A stretch of DNA of 21,160 bases from UBA7672 sp964550535 (GTDB lineage: Bacteria; Pseudomonadota; Alphaproteobacteria; Caulobacterales; Hyphomonadaceae): positions 1 to 21,160 of the forward strand of contig CAZJZQ010000058.1 of assembly GCA_964550535.1 (NCBI GenBank), read 5' to 3'. The stretch's first letter is position 1. Every line of letters starts with the position of its first letter. Positions 8,501 through 15,705 of the stretch are shown one piece after another. A program made the translations under genes and the position numbers. The notes below the pieces were generated by a model. It made no database searches. It saw nothing but the letters and a program-made list of their open reading frames with translations, and was not told the DNA's origin.

Positions 8501-9370
8501 CCCGGCGCCCAACCGCAACCAGCAGTGCGAAATCGCGCTGGTCTTTGGAGGTCTAGCAGAGACGACCCCGGCGCCCAACCGCAACCTTCAAGATCGTCAG
8601 GCTGATCGCCTGATGGTCTAGCAGAGACGACCCCGGCGCCCAACCGCAACCTGCGCAGGCGGCGCAAGTATGGGCTATCAGGTCTAGCAGAGACGACCCC
8701 GGCGCCCAACCGCAACGCCGCCAAATGCGGCAGCGCCGCGACACGGGGTCTAGCAGAGACGACCCCGGCGCCCAACCGCAACCGTGGCGCCCGCCTCGTC
8801 CTCGTAGGTCTGGGTCTAGCAGAGACGACCCCGGCGCCCAACCGCAACCCGCGCGACCGTCTCGAAAATCTCGCCTGGGGTCTAGCAGAGACGACCCCGG
8901 CGCCCAACCGCAACTTCATGAACCGCGATCTCGACGCCCGGCAAGGTCTAGCAGAGACGACCCCGGCGCCCAACCGCAACGAATTTGCCAGACACATTTC
9001 GTGCCGTTTTGGTCTAGCAGAGACGACCCCGGCGCCCAACCGCAACGGCCTTCGCCAACGACAACGACCCCGACCTGGTCTAGCAGAGACGACCCCGGCG
9101 CCCAACCGCAACTGCTAGCGCTCGTGCTCGCCATTGTGGCGGGGTCTAGCAGAGACGACCCCGGCGCCCAACCGCAACATCGCCTATTGGCTCCATGATT
9201 CCGTGTCTGGTCTAGCAGAGACGACCCCGGCGCCCAACCGCAACCAGGTCTTCCACCTTAACGACCGTAAGGACGGTCTAGCAGAGACGACCCCGGCGCC
9301 CAACCGCAACCGAGACGATCGCCTCCGCGAGCGGCGCGCGGGTCTAGCAGAGACGACCCCGGCGCCCAAC
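5587..9370 (-). CRISPR. Type II-C CRISPR array: 57 full repeats, 1 truncated repeat, 57 spacers
   Basis: The repeat is 36 bp. In crRNA sense it starts GTTGCGGTTGGGCGCC and ends GTCTCTGCTAGACC. I found 57 complete copies that looked identical by eye, from 5587 to 9310. A 58th copy at 9341-9370 keeps only 30 of 36 bp before joining IS481 DNA. Of the 57 spacers, 47 are 30 nt, nine are 29 nt and one (6282-6312) is 31 nt. Sense is minus. The anti-repeat of tracrRNA pairs with this strand, the repeat begins GTTG as in other II-C arrays, and a terminator follows on the left. Each repeat also contains TTGGGC, 17 nt, then an extended TGC-TAGACC at its 3' end, the place where Neisseria II-C repeats hold their internal promoters. 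Long open frames cross the array on both strands only because the repeat lacks stops. Confidence 0.99.
8008..8155. repeat. Two CRISPR spacers sharing an identical 17-nt half
   Basis: The spacers at 7995-8024 and 8126-8155 both end (plus strand) with GGGAAGCGGCCAGCTTG, at 8008-8024 and 8139-8155, in the same register to the following repeat. Their other 13 bases are unrelated. One different spacer lies between them. In crRNA sense the shared half is the 5', PAM-distal part. Confidence 0.95.
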
Positions 9371-9610
9371 GGTCAGGTCGAACGCATGAACCGGCCCCTC
9401 AAAGAGGCCACGGTCCGGCGCTACCACTACGGGACACGCAGACAGCTGGAAGCCCATCTTGCCAGCTTCCTCGACGCCTCCAACTTCGCCAGGCGCCTCA
9501 AGACCCTCAAGGGTCTCACGCCCTACGAACACGTCTGCAACGTCTGGCCGAAAAAACCAGACCGCTTCAGGCTCGATCCAACCCACCTCACCGCGGGACT
9601 GAACAAAGCC
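9371..9610 (+). pseudogene. IS481-type transposase, C-terminal fragment fused to the CRISPR array
   Basis: Immediately after the truncated last repeat the frame reads GQVERMNRPLKEATVRRYHY, then LEAHLASFLDASNFARRLKT and LKGLTPYEHVCNVWPKKPDR. This is the end of an rve-type (DDE) integrase core typical of IS481 transposases. The normal context TNGQVERMNR contributes the catalytic Glu. Everything N-terminal to it, including the first two catalytic Asp residues, is missing. The Asn codon AAC at the join is shared by the repeat and the transposase, suggesting a join at short homology. The frame stays open through the array and past 9610 by chance, and the family resemblance fades near AGLNK. The 100 bp from 9611 to 9710 hold nothing I recognise. 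The protein cannot be active. Confidence 0.85.
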
Positions 9611-9710
9611 CGCGCCTCGCAGGCCCCCACCCGCGAGATCGTGGGCGCATGCGCGTTCCAGCCCCCCTCCATTAAGCATACCGCCCCAGACACTCGCCCC
9701 GAAAGCGAAC

Positions 9711-10481
9711 ATGGCCCGTCCCCTGCATGCGTGCGCGGGAATGATCGCTCGCACATCTTTTCTCGGCCTGGACTTTGACCCGCTCGACACGAATGCAGCG
9801 GCCCGCGCCATCGATGTACGCGCACGCGACAACAGCCCTCTGGTTTATGTCGCGACACCCAATGTTGATCACATCGTCCGCATGGAACGCGACGCAACGC
9901 TCAAGACGCTTTACCGTGACGCCTGGCTGAACCTTTGCGACAGCAGGATTCTGCAACGCATGGCGAAATTCTCCGGTCTCGCCCTGCCCGCAGCTCCCGG
10001 CGCCGATGTCGTTGCAAAGCTGTTCGCGATGCACATCGGCCGTAACGACCCCATCGTCATCATCGGCGGATCGGCCGCCGCCATCCGCGCCCTGCGTGCG
10101 CAATACGGCCTGCGCGACATACGCTGGCATCGCGCGCCCGCAAGCCTCAAGGACAACGCAGCAGCCCGCACGGCCTGCGTCGACTTCATCGCCGCCAATC
10201 CCGCGCCCTTCATCTTCCTCGCCGTCGGCTCGCCCCAGCAGGAGCAGATCGCGCACGAGGCGATCTCGCGCACCGGCGCAACCGGCGTCGCAATCTGCTG
10301 CGGCGCGGCGCTGCAATTCCTCTCGGGCGAAGTGAAGCGCGCGCCGTCCATCTTCCGCGCCTCCGGCATGGAGTGGCTGTGGCGTCTCGGCAGCGAGCCG
10401 GGCCGCCTCTGGCGCCGCTATCTCGTCGACGGCCCCCGCATCCTCGGCGTCTGGAGCCGCTGGTCCGCCGCAGCGCGCTAG
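9711..10481 (+). CDS. WecG/TagA/CpsF-family glycosyltransferase
   Basis: These enzymes (GT26) transfer a sugar, often N-acetylmannosamine or its uronic acid, from a UDP donor to a lipid-linked acceptor at the inner face of the cytoplasmic membrane, for teichoic acid, ECA or exopolysaccharide synthesis. The 256-aa length is right. Family features in order are YVATPNVDHIVRMERD, then LNLCDSRILQ, PGADVVAKLF, PIVIIGGSAAA, FLAVGSPQQEQIA, ICCGAALQFLSGEVKRAP and a basic C-terminal tail with GMEWLWRL that helps membrane association. An alternative ATG at 9741 (MIARTSFLG) fits the family start at least as well, since residues 1-10 look extraneous and neither start has a strong ribosome site. It is the first intact gene beyond the mobile debris. 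No partner polysaccharide genes are in the window, so the product is unknown. Confidence 0.9.
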   Translation: MARPLHACAGMIARTSFLGLDFDPLDTNAAARAIDVRARDNSPLVYVATPNVDHIVRMERDATLKTLYRDAWLNLCDSRILQRMAKFSGLALPAAPGADVVAKLFAMHIGRNDPIVIIGGSAAAIRALRAQYGLRDIRWHRAPASLKDNAAARTACVDFIAANPAPFIFLAVGSPQQEQIAHEAISRTGATGVAICCGAALQFLSGEVKRAPSIFRASGMEWLWRLGSEPGRLWRRYLVDGPRILGVWSRWSAAAR

Positions 10482-10533
10482 CCTTCCGCAAAAGCCTGTC
10501 CTAGCATCGGTCCCGCAAATGGGATTGGGGACG

Positions 10534-11625
10534 ATGGCCGGAGACCGCCAACTGCTTTTCTTCTGGGACAGTACGATCGACGGCGCCTTCCGCCGCCGCC
10601 TCGAAGCCGCATTGCGCGAGCTTGGCCTGCACGCACAGGACGGCGCCGATATCGACACCGATCCCGACGCGCCAACGCCCATCCGCATCAGCGTCAGCGC
10701 GCCCGGAACTCCAGTCTCGCTTCACGGCGCTGACCTGCTGGTGATCGGCGGCGACGGTGAAGCCGCGAGCGATCTGCGCGCCAACACCAGCATCGTCCGC
10801 CTCCACACCAGCGACATCCGCGATAGCTCGCGCGCATGGAAAGGCTTCGTCGGCCGCCTGCGCGCACTCACCGGCCGCCCCTCGCTCGGCCTCAACGCCG
10901 AAGCCCTGCGCGAACAACTGCACGCCGCAACCCAACGCGCCGACGAAGCTGAACGCGCCCGCGCCCAGTTCGAACTTGAACGCAACGACGCCATTCGCGC
11001 CGCACGCCGCGCCGAGGCAGATCTCGCCGTGGAACGCGCAGAAACAAAAAGGCTGCGCGGCGAGTCGCAACAGTTGCAAGCCGCCGCCGACGACACCACG
11101 TTTGCTCTCGCGCTGGTGCCTGAAACACATCGCGCCGCTGTTCACGAAGCCCGCCGCCACGCCTGGCGCGCACGGCTCGCAGCGGCGGATGCAGCGAAAG
11201 CGGCGGACGCGCACCCGGATGCGCTGGCGTGGAAAAAGCCCGACGCAGTCTATTCGGGCGAGACACGTAACGGACGTCCGCATGGCCTCGGCGTCCAGAC
11301 CATCCGCGCAAACGGCCAACCCATCTCCACCTATCGCGGTGAGTTCGCGGAAGGTCAGCGTCACGGCCATGGCGTCGCGGAAGAGGCCGGCGGTCATATC
11401 TGGTCCGGCCAGTGGCGCGATGGCGAAGCCGTGGGCTTCGGCTGTCTCGACGCATCCGGCGGTCGCCGCTTCGAGGGCGAGACAAAAGCAGGCCGCGACG
11501 GCGAGCCCGTGAAATCATCCGGTTTCACCTGGGAGGCGCCAACAGGACAGCAAAAGCGCGCCGCCGTGCACACGCCCGTCGCTACCCTGCTGCCCGCGCC
11601 CGATACGCAAGCCAGCGGCGGCTAG
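10534..11625 (+). CDS. Coiled-coil and MORN-repeat protein of unknown function
   Basis: I place the start at ATG 10534 (363 aa, after TTGGGG). The ATG at 10519 is possible but has no ribosome site. Residues 1-110 form an alpha/beta-like domain (RQLLFFWDSTIDGAFRRRLE, later ADLLVIGGDGEAASDL and SIVRLHTSDIRDSSRAWKGF). Its shape is loosely that of small Rossmann or TIR-like folds, but I cannot assign it. Residues about 125-230 are charged and Ala/Arg/Glu-rich, a likely long coiled coil. Residues about 240-325 contain MORN repeats: YSGETRNGRPHGLGV, YRGEFAEGQRHGHGV, WSGQWRDGEAVGFG, and FEGETKAG. MORN repeats usually mediate lipid or protein binding. No signal peptide or membrane segment is seen. 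It starts 52 bp after the glycosyltransferase and may share its transcript. The 3' end overlaps the convergent gene by 4 nt. Confidence 0.8.
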   Translation: MAGDRQLLFFWDSTIDGAFRRRLEAALRELGLHAQDGADIDTDPDAPTPIRISVSAPGTPVSLHGADLLVIGGDGEAASDLRANTSIVRLHTSDIRDSSRAWKGFVGRLRALTGRPSLGLNAEALREQLHAATQRADEAERARAQFELERNDAIRAARRAEADLAVERAETKRLRGESQQLQAAADDTTFALALVPETHRAAVHEARRHAWRARLAAADAAKAADAHPDALAWKKPDAVYSGETRNGRPHGLGVQTIRANGQPISTYRGEFAEGQRHGHGVAEEAGGHIWSGQWRDGEAVGFGCLDASGGRRFEGETKAGRDGEPVKSSGFTWEAPTGQQKRAAVHTPVATLLPAPDTQASGG

Positions 11626-12935
11626 CTCCCGATGATCCGCCGCAAGCGCGGGGGCGATGGCGCTCCGCCAGCCGCCCGCACAGGCGGGGGCTCACGCGGG
11701 GGCGCCTCACGTACAATCGTCAGGAACACGATCCCGAGGTCCACCGCGATACTGGCGAACAGCGCGAGAAACTCGCGCTCCCCGAATGCGATCTGCGGCG
11801 CATCGCCTGCCTTGAACCCCAGCGCCGCGCCCGCCCACGACGCCAGCGAGAACACCGCCGCCCGCGTCGCCGCCGGTCCCTCGATGAATTCGAAATGCGG
11901 CGCCGCGACATCTTCCAGCGACCGCACCTGCGCCGCCGCCGCGATCAACTGCCCGTGCAGCACCACATCCCAGCAATAGCCCGGATCAGACGCCCGCGCC
12001 GGATCAGCGCTCCCCGGCCGCGAAGGGTCAGCCCCCACCTCAGCCGCCAGCGCCTCCAGCCGCCCGGCAATCGCCGCCGCATGCAGCCCGCGCAGATTAT
12101 TGGCCATCGCCGCAAACGCGATCGCGTCATCATGCACCGACAGGAACAGGGCGCGCCGTTCAGCCGCCGGAAGGCTCGCCGCCGCCGCAAGCCGCTCCAG
12201 CATGTCGCGCTCCGCCGTATCCAAGACAGCCGGGGCTCTGTGCGACGCCAGCGCGCCCGCCCGTCTTTGCAACACTTCGCCGCGCGCAGCGAGCAGCGCA
12301 ATCCAGTTGCCTCGCACCTCCGCGCCCAGCGCGCCCGCGCGATCGGCAAACGCGAACCGGCTGCGCGTCAGCGGCCCGTCGCCCGGAACCGAGTAGGGCT
12401 GGTTGGCGCAGGTCCTCCCCTCGCGCGCCTCAACGCCTGCACGTTCAGCCGCCAGCGCCGAAGCGCCCGTCACCGCCAGCCCCGCCGCATCCAGCGCCTG
12501 TCCCGCACGATCCATCGAAGCGGAGAGGCCGGAGATCGCCCTCTGGAACTGGCGCTCGGTGAACTCCTGCCCGGCCAGCTCCTTCCAGAAGAAGCCATAA
12601 CCAAAGCCAACCGACCACACGGCGAAGAAGAGATAGAAGACAAACGCGATGGGCCGCACCCACCATGCCTCGCCCGCCGCCACAACCTTGTGCAGCGCCA
12701 CCACCATGGCGCTCACCACGAACAGGGTGGTCGCGATGGTCAGCGCGAGTTCGACCGGGGACAGATGCTGCGCCCCTGTATTGGCGATGCGCAGGTCGGC
12801 GAAGCCGAGCCCGGTCGCCAGCACCGACATGATGAAGAAGCCCCACAGGGCGAAACCGGCCAGCCAGCGCTTGCCCGGCTCGAACGGCGCGGTGATCCAG
12901 CGCCAGCGGCCTATGCCCCGTCCCCTGCCCGGCAT
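11622..12935 (-). CDS. Multi-pass membrane protein of unknown function
   Basis: I start at the ATG ending at 12935 because GGGGGA sits 5 nt upstream. An ATG 15 nt earlier (12950) is the alternative. The roughly 437-aa product has three hydrophobic helices near the N-terminus (GFALWGFFIMSVLATGLGFA, LALTIATTLFVVSAMVVAL, PIAFVFYLFFAVWSVGFGYG), then a long soluble Ala-rich helical domain of about 260 residues, then a last helix LFASIAVDLGIVFLTIV and a Pro/Arg-rich tail. Soluble landmarks are TCANQPYSVPGDGPLTRSRF and PGYCWDVVLHGQLIAAA, with two cysteines that could form a disulfide if the domain is periplasmic. I do not recognise a family. The opposite-strand frame (11412-13082) is Arg-rich and low-complexity, so this strand is the coding one. 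It stands alone, convergent to the MORN gene and divergent from ybgC. Confidence 0.75.
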   Translation of the reverse strand: MPGRGRGIGRWRWITAPFEPGKRWLAGFALWGFFIMSVLATGLGFADLRIANTGAQHLSPVELALTIATTLFVVSAMVVALHKVVAAGEAWWVRPIAFVFYLFFAVWSVGFGYGFFWKELAGQEFTERQFQRAISGLSASMDRAGQALDAAGLAVTGASALAAERAGVEAREGRTCANQPYSVPGDGPLTRSRFAFADRAGALGAEVRGNWIALLAARGEVLQRRAGALASHRAPAVLDTAERDMLERLAAAASLPAAERRALFLSVHDDAIAFAAMANNLRGLHAAAIAGRLEALAAEVGADPSRPGSADPARASDPGYCWDVVLHGQLIAAAAQVRSLEDVAAPHFEFIEGPAATRAAVFSLASWAGAALGFKAGDAPQIAFGEREFLALFASIAVDLGIVFLTIVREAPPREPPPVRAAGGAPSPPRLRRIIGS

Positions 12936-13071
12936 GCACGTCCCCCACATTGCCGGACCCCCGCCCGGCGCGCGCCTACCTTTGTCGATCCGCCGGCGCC
13001 GGGCGAGTCAGCTCGCCTGTTGGAGGTAATCAGGATTTGCGAACCCGCTGACTTGGCCTATCCGGGAGGTC

Positions 13072-13521
13072 ATGAGCACTGATCTTCCCAGCATGGGCCG
13101 GTTCGAGCAGGGCGTTCATCTGCTGCCGGCACGGGTCTATTACGAGGACACGGATTTCACCGGCGTCGTCTATCACGCCAACTATCTGCGCTTCTTCGAG
13201 CGCGGCCGGTCCGAATTCCTGCGCCTCATGGCCGCCGACACGCCGGACGCAGATCCGGGCGCTTTCGCGGTGGTCCGGCTGGAAATCGACTACAAGGCGC
13301 CGGCCCGGATTCATGACGGGCTTGTGATCCGCACTGCCTTTGCGGGCCTCAAAGGTCCCCGCATGTTTTTCGAGCAGCAGGCCGAAAAGAGCGGGAATGT
13401 GCTGTGCCGGGCGGTGGTTACCGCGACGCCTATACAGGCGGACGGGCGCGTCAGGCGCCCCTCCCCGGCGGAAATAGCCCTCTGGACCCGCTATCAGGCC
13501 CCCGCGGCCTTGCGTCCCTGA
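13072..13521 (+). CDS. ybgC: YbgC, Tol-Pal-associated acyl-CoA thioesterase
   Basis: Hot-dog fold thioesterase that hydrolyses short or long acyl-CoA or acyl-ACP thioesters and is almost always encoded at the head of tol-pal operons, where it has been linked to phospholipid metabolism. The 149-aa product carries the signature YYEDTDFTGVVYHANYLRFF, followed by ERGRSEFLR. The catalytic Asp is at residue 28 and the conserved YH at 34-35. The ATG used is preceded by GGGAGGTC with an unusually short spacing. Met8 (13093) is an alternative, but has no ribosome site. The 121 bp before it hold no gene. The usual ruvCAB neighbours are absent here, so the operon head has been rearranged relative to many alphaproteobacteria. 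The 141-bp gap to tolQ contains a small GGCC-TTCG-GGCC hairpin without a T tract, so read-through is likely. Confidence 0.95.
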   Translation: MSTDLPSMGRFEQGVHLLPARVYYEDTDFTGVVYHANYLRFFERGRSEFLRLMAADTPDADPGAFAVVRLEIDYKAPARIHDGLVIRTAFAGLKGPRMFFEQQAEKSGNVLCRAVVTATPIQADGRVRRPSPAEIALWTRYQAPAALRP

Positions 13522-13662
13522 AGGGGCTGGTTAATCCCCTGCCTTCACCTTCATCTCGCCCAAATTCGTCACCAGAAGCTGGGCGTTACTGTTGGAGCGG
13601 CCTTCGGGCCTCCGGACTGCCTTGCGTAATGACGCCTGCTTACCTTTGAGAGGCCTGCCTGA

Positions 13663-14382
13663 ATGGATCCTGTCGCTCTTTCCGAGATCTCTACATCTTC
13701 GGATTACTCGCTGATCTCGCTGTTCATGCGGGCCGACCTCATCGTCAAGATCGTGATGGGCATCCTGGCCGTCGCCTCGGTGTGGTGCTGGGCCGTCGCC
13801 ATCGACAAATGGTTCGGCGTCATGGCCGCCCGTGGCCGGTCCAAGCGGTTCGAGAACTCCTTCTGGTCCGGCGCCTCGATGGACGAGATCAACGAACGCG
13901 TGACCGAGAAATCCTCCGACGCCATGGCGCGGGTCTATGCCGCCGGATCGCGTGAGCTGCGCGACATGCGACGCGGCGACCAGCTGAGCCCTGAACAGGC
14001 GAACGCCCTGATCGACCGCGCCAGAGCCCAGATGACCGTGGCGGTGAACCGTGAGTCGGCCCGGATGGAATCGGGCCTCAGCACGCTGGCCATCATCGCC
14101 TCGTCCACTCCGTTCATCGGCCTGTTCGGAACGGTGATCGGTATCATGAACTCATTCCGCGAGATTGCCGCGCGCGGCGAGACCAACCTGACGGTCGTGG
14201 CCCCCGGTATCGCCGAGGCGCTGTTCGCCACCGCGCTGGGCCTGGGCGCGGCCATCCCGGCGCTGATCTTCTACAACAAGTTTTCCGGCGACATCGCCAA
14301 GATCTCCGAGCAACTCGACAACTTCGCTCAGGAAGTGGCCATTCGCCTGTCCCGACGCCTCTCCGACCGCCGGGAAGGCTGA
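13663..14382 (+). CDS. tolQ: TolQ, proton-driven motor subunit of Tol-Pal
   Basis: TolQ forms the pentameric inner-membrane stator that, with TolR, turns proton flow into movement of TolA during outer-membrane constriction. The 239-aa protein has the expected three membrane helices: about 26-46 (LIVKIVMGILAVASVWCWAV), 141-163 (LAIIASSTPFIGLFGTVIGI) and 178-203 (VVAPGIAEALFATALGLGAA). A large cytoplasmic loop separates the first two. The family motif GLFGTVIGIMNSF and the Thr and Ser residues of helices 2 and 3 that line the proton path are present. A GAGAGG ribosome site lies 9 nt before the ATG. tolR follows after 2 nt, so the motor subunits are co-translated. Confidence 0.97.
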   Translation: MDPVALSEISTSSDYSLISLFMRADLIVKIVMGILAVASVWCWAVAIDKWFGVMAARGRSKRFENSFWSGASMDEINERVTEKSSDAMARVYAAGSRELRDMRRGDQLSPEQANALIDRARAQMTVAVNRESARMESGLSTLAIIASSTPFIGLFGTVIGIMNSFREIAARGETNLTVVAPGIAEALFATALGLGAAIPALIFYNKFSGDIAKISEQLDNFAQEVAIRLSRRLSDRREG

Positions 14383-14384
14383 TC

Positions 14385-14849
14385 ATGGGAGCATCCATCA
14401 ATCATGGCGGTAAAGGCGGGCGCCGGCGCGGCTCCCGCCCGATGGCCGAAATCAACGTCACGCCATTCGTCGACGTCATGCTGGTGCTGCTGATCGTGTT
14501 CATGATCACCGCGCCGATGCTGGCGACCGGCGTCGCCGTCGATCTGCCCAAGACGCGCGCGGAGCCCCTGCCCGCCAGCGACCAGCAGCCGCTGGTGGTC
14601 ACCATCGATCGCGAAGGCCAGATCTATCTCGGCACTCAGGACGAGCCGGTGGCGATGGACGAAGTCGCCCCCCGTCTTACCGCTGTTGCGGGCGAAAATC
14701 TGGAACGGCGCGTCTATGTGCGCGGCGACGACGCCGTGGCGTATGGCAAGGTGGTGACAGTGCTCGCCATCCTACAATCGGCGGGCTTCACCAATGCCGG
14801 GATGGTGGTGGATTCCGAAACCGCAAAACGCATGATCGGAGGCAACTGA
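14385..14849 (+). CDS. tolR: TolR, proton-driven motor subunit of Tol-Pal
   Basis: TolR (ExbD family) is a single-span protein whose dimer sits in the TolQ pore. The 154-aa product has a basic Gly-rich cytoplasmic N-terminus, the diagnostic segment AEINVTPFVDVMLVLLIVFM with the proton-carrying Asp30, and a periplasmic domain (VAVDLPKTRAEPLP, then LVVTIDREGQIYLG, RVYVRGDDAVAYGKVV, and AGFTNAGMVVD) that binds peptidoglycan in homologues. Length and domain order are normal. It is 2 nt after tolQ and 7 nt before tolA. Confidence 0.97.
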   Translation: MGASINHGGKGGRRRGSRPMAEINVTPFVDVMLVLLIVFMITAPMLATGVAVDLPKTRAEPLPASDQQPLVVTIDREGQIYLGTQDEPVAMDEVAPRLTAVAGENLERRVYVRGDDAVAYGKVVTVLAILQSAGFTNAGMVVDSETAKRMIGGN

Positions 14850-14856
14850 CGCCCCA

Positions 14857-15660
14857 ATGCGTATTGGCGTTCCTCTCTCGATCGGACTGCATATCGGCGC
14901 CGTCGCTGCCGGACTGGTGGCCGCGCCTGTGATGCTGCGCGAGTCGACGCCGATGATGATCCTGCCGGTGGAACTGCTGACCATCGCCGACGTCACCAAT
15001 GTGATGGCCGCCGCTGAAAAGGAAGCGCCCACCGAGGAAGACCCCGCGGCCGCCGAACCCGCGCCGGCCCCGGCTCCTGCGCCCGAACCTGAAGTCGCAC
15101 CGGAGATCGTGCCGGAAAGCGTCCCCGCAGAGAAGCCGCCGGAAGCGAAGGCCGAGCCTGCGCCGAAGGCGCCCGAGCGCCCGCGCCCGCCGCCGAAAAA
15201 AGAAGAGAGTTTCGAGGACGCGCTGCAGGGCATCCTGCAAAGTGTCGAGCCCAAGGAACGCCGCGCCGCGCCCGCCGCCGACAAGCCCGCCCCGAACCTC
15301 GCCAGCGTCGGCGACAAGCCGCGCGTGGGCGTCGGCGACAAGTCCGCAATGACCATCACGGTCGCCGACTTCATCCGCGACCAGTTGCAGCGCAAAGGTT
15401 GCTGGAACGACCAGAAAGACATGGCCGACGCGCGCCGCCTGCGCACTGTCATCGCCGTGCGCTTCGGCCGTGACGGCAAATTCTCGGACGCGCCGCGTCT
15501 GGTGGAGCCGTCGCGTCAACCGACGGGCGATCCGCCGCTTCAGGTTTTCGTACAGCGCGCCTTCTCGGCGCTGAACAAGTGTAACTCCATGGGCTACCAG
15601 GTGCCGCGCGAATATTTCGAGGGCGGCTCTCCGTGGATCGAGATTGAATTCCTGCCCTGA
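14857..15660 (+). CDS. tolA: TolA, envelope-spanning energy transducer
   Basis: TolA is anchored in the inner membrane by one helix, spans the periplasm and contacts TolB and Pal. The 267-aa product has the anchor at about 5-27 (VPLSIGLHIGAVAAGLVAAP), then an Ala/Pro/Glu-rich, Lys-containing linker from about 50 to 115 (repeated PAPAPAP, PEPEVAPE), and a C-terminal domain from about 160 (VADFIRDQLQRKGCWNDQKD, then TVIAVRFGRDGKFSDAP, FVQRAFSALNKCNSMGYQVP, and a final WIEIEFLP). Two cysteines in that domain could pair. The linker is short and proline-rich instead of the long helical Ala-Lys repeats of E. coli TolA, which is common in alphaproteobacteria. The ATG overlaps no gene. Confidence 0.93.
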   Translation: MRIGVPLSIGLHIGAVAAGLVAAPVMLRESTPMMILPVELLTIADVTNVMAAAEKEAPTEEDPAAAEPAPAPAPAPEPEVAPEIVPESVPAEKPPEAKAEPAPKAPERPRPPPKKEESFEDALQGILQSVEPKERRAAPAADKPAPNLASVGDKPRVGVGDKSAMTITVADFIRDQLQRKGCWNDQKDMADARRLRTVIAVRFGRDGKFSDAPRLVEPSRQPTGDPPLQVFVQRAFSALNKCNSMGYQVPREYFEGGSPWIEIEFLP

Positions 15661-15705
15661 CGGGCCGCCGTTATGCGGGGACGAATTTTGGAAGAGGCCA
15701 GACCG

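Noticed and set aside
5623..9340. Self-targeting spacers against genes in this window
   Set aside because: I saw no long match between a spacer and any gene here by eye. This is not a full search, and the rest of the genome is unseen.
5348..9369. Many open frames of 60-310 aa through the array on both strands, with a repeated GLAETTPAPNRN or RLGAGVVSARP motif
   Set aside because: They are a side effect of a 36-bp repeat with no stop codon and spacers averaging 30 nt. The repeat and spacer pattern, cas genes and tracrRNA explain the region fully as a CRISPR array, not a repetitive protein.
9134..9778. A 214-aa frame joining four CRISPR repeats to the IS481 transposase end
   Set aside because: The join is in frame by chance. 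It has no credible start or ribosome site, and the transposase lacks its first two catalytic residues.
11412..13082. A 556-aa plus-strand open frame opposite the membrane protein gene
   Set aside because: It is extremely rich in Arg, Pro and Ala with no domain or hydrophobic pattern, typical of the antisense of GC-rich coding DNA. The minus strand gives clear membrane helices and a good ribosome site.
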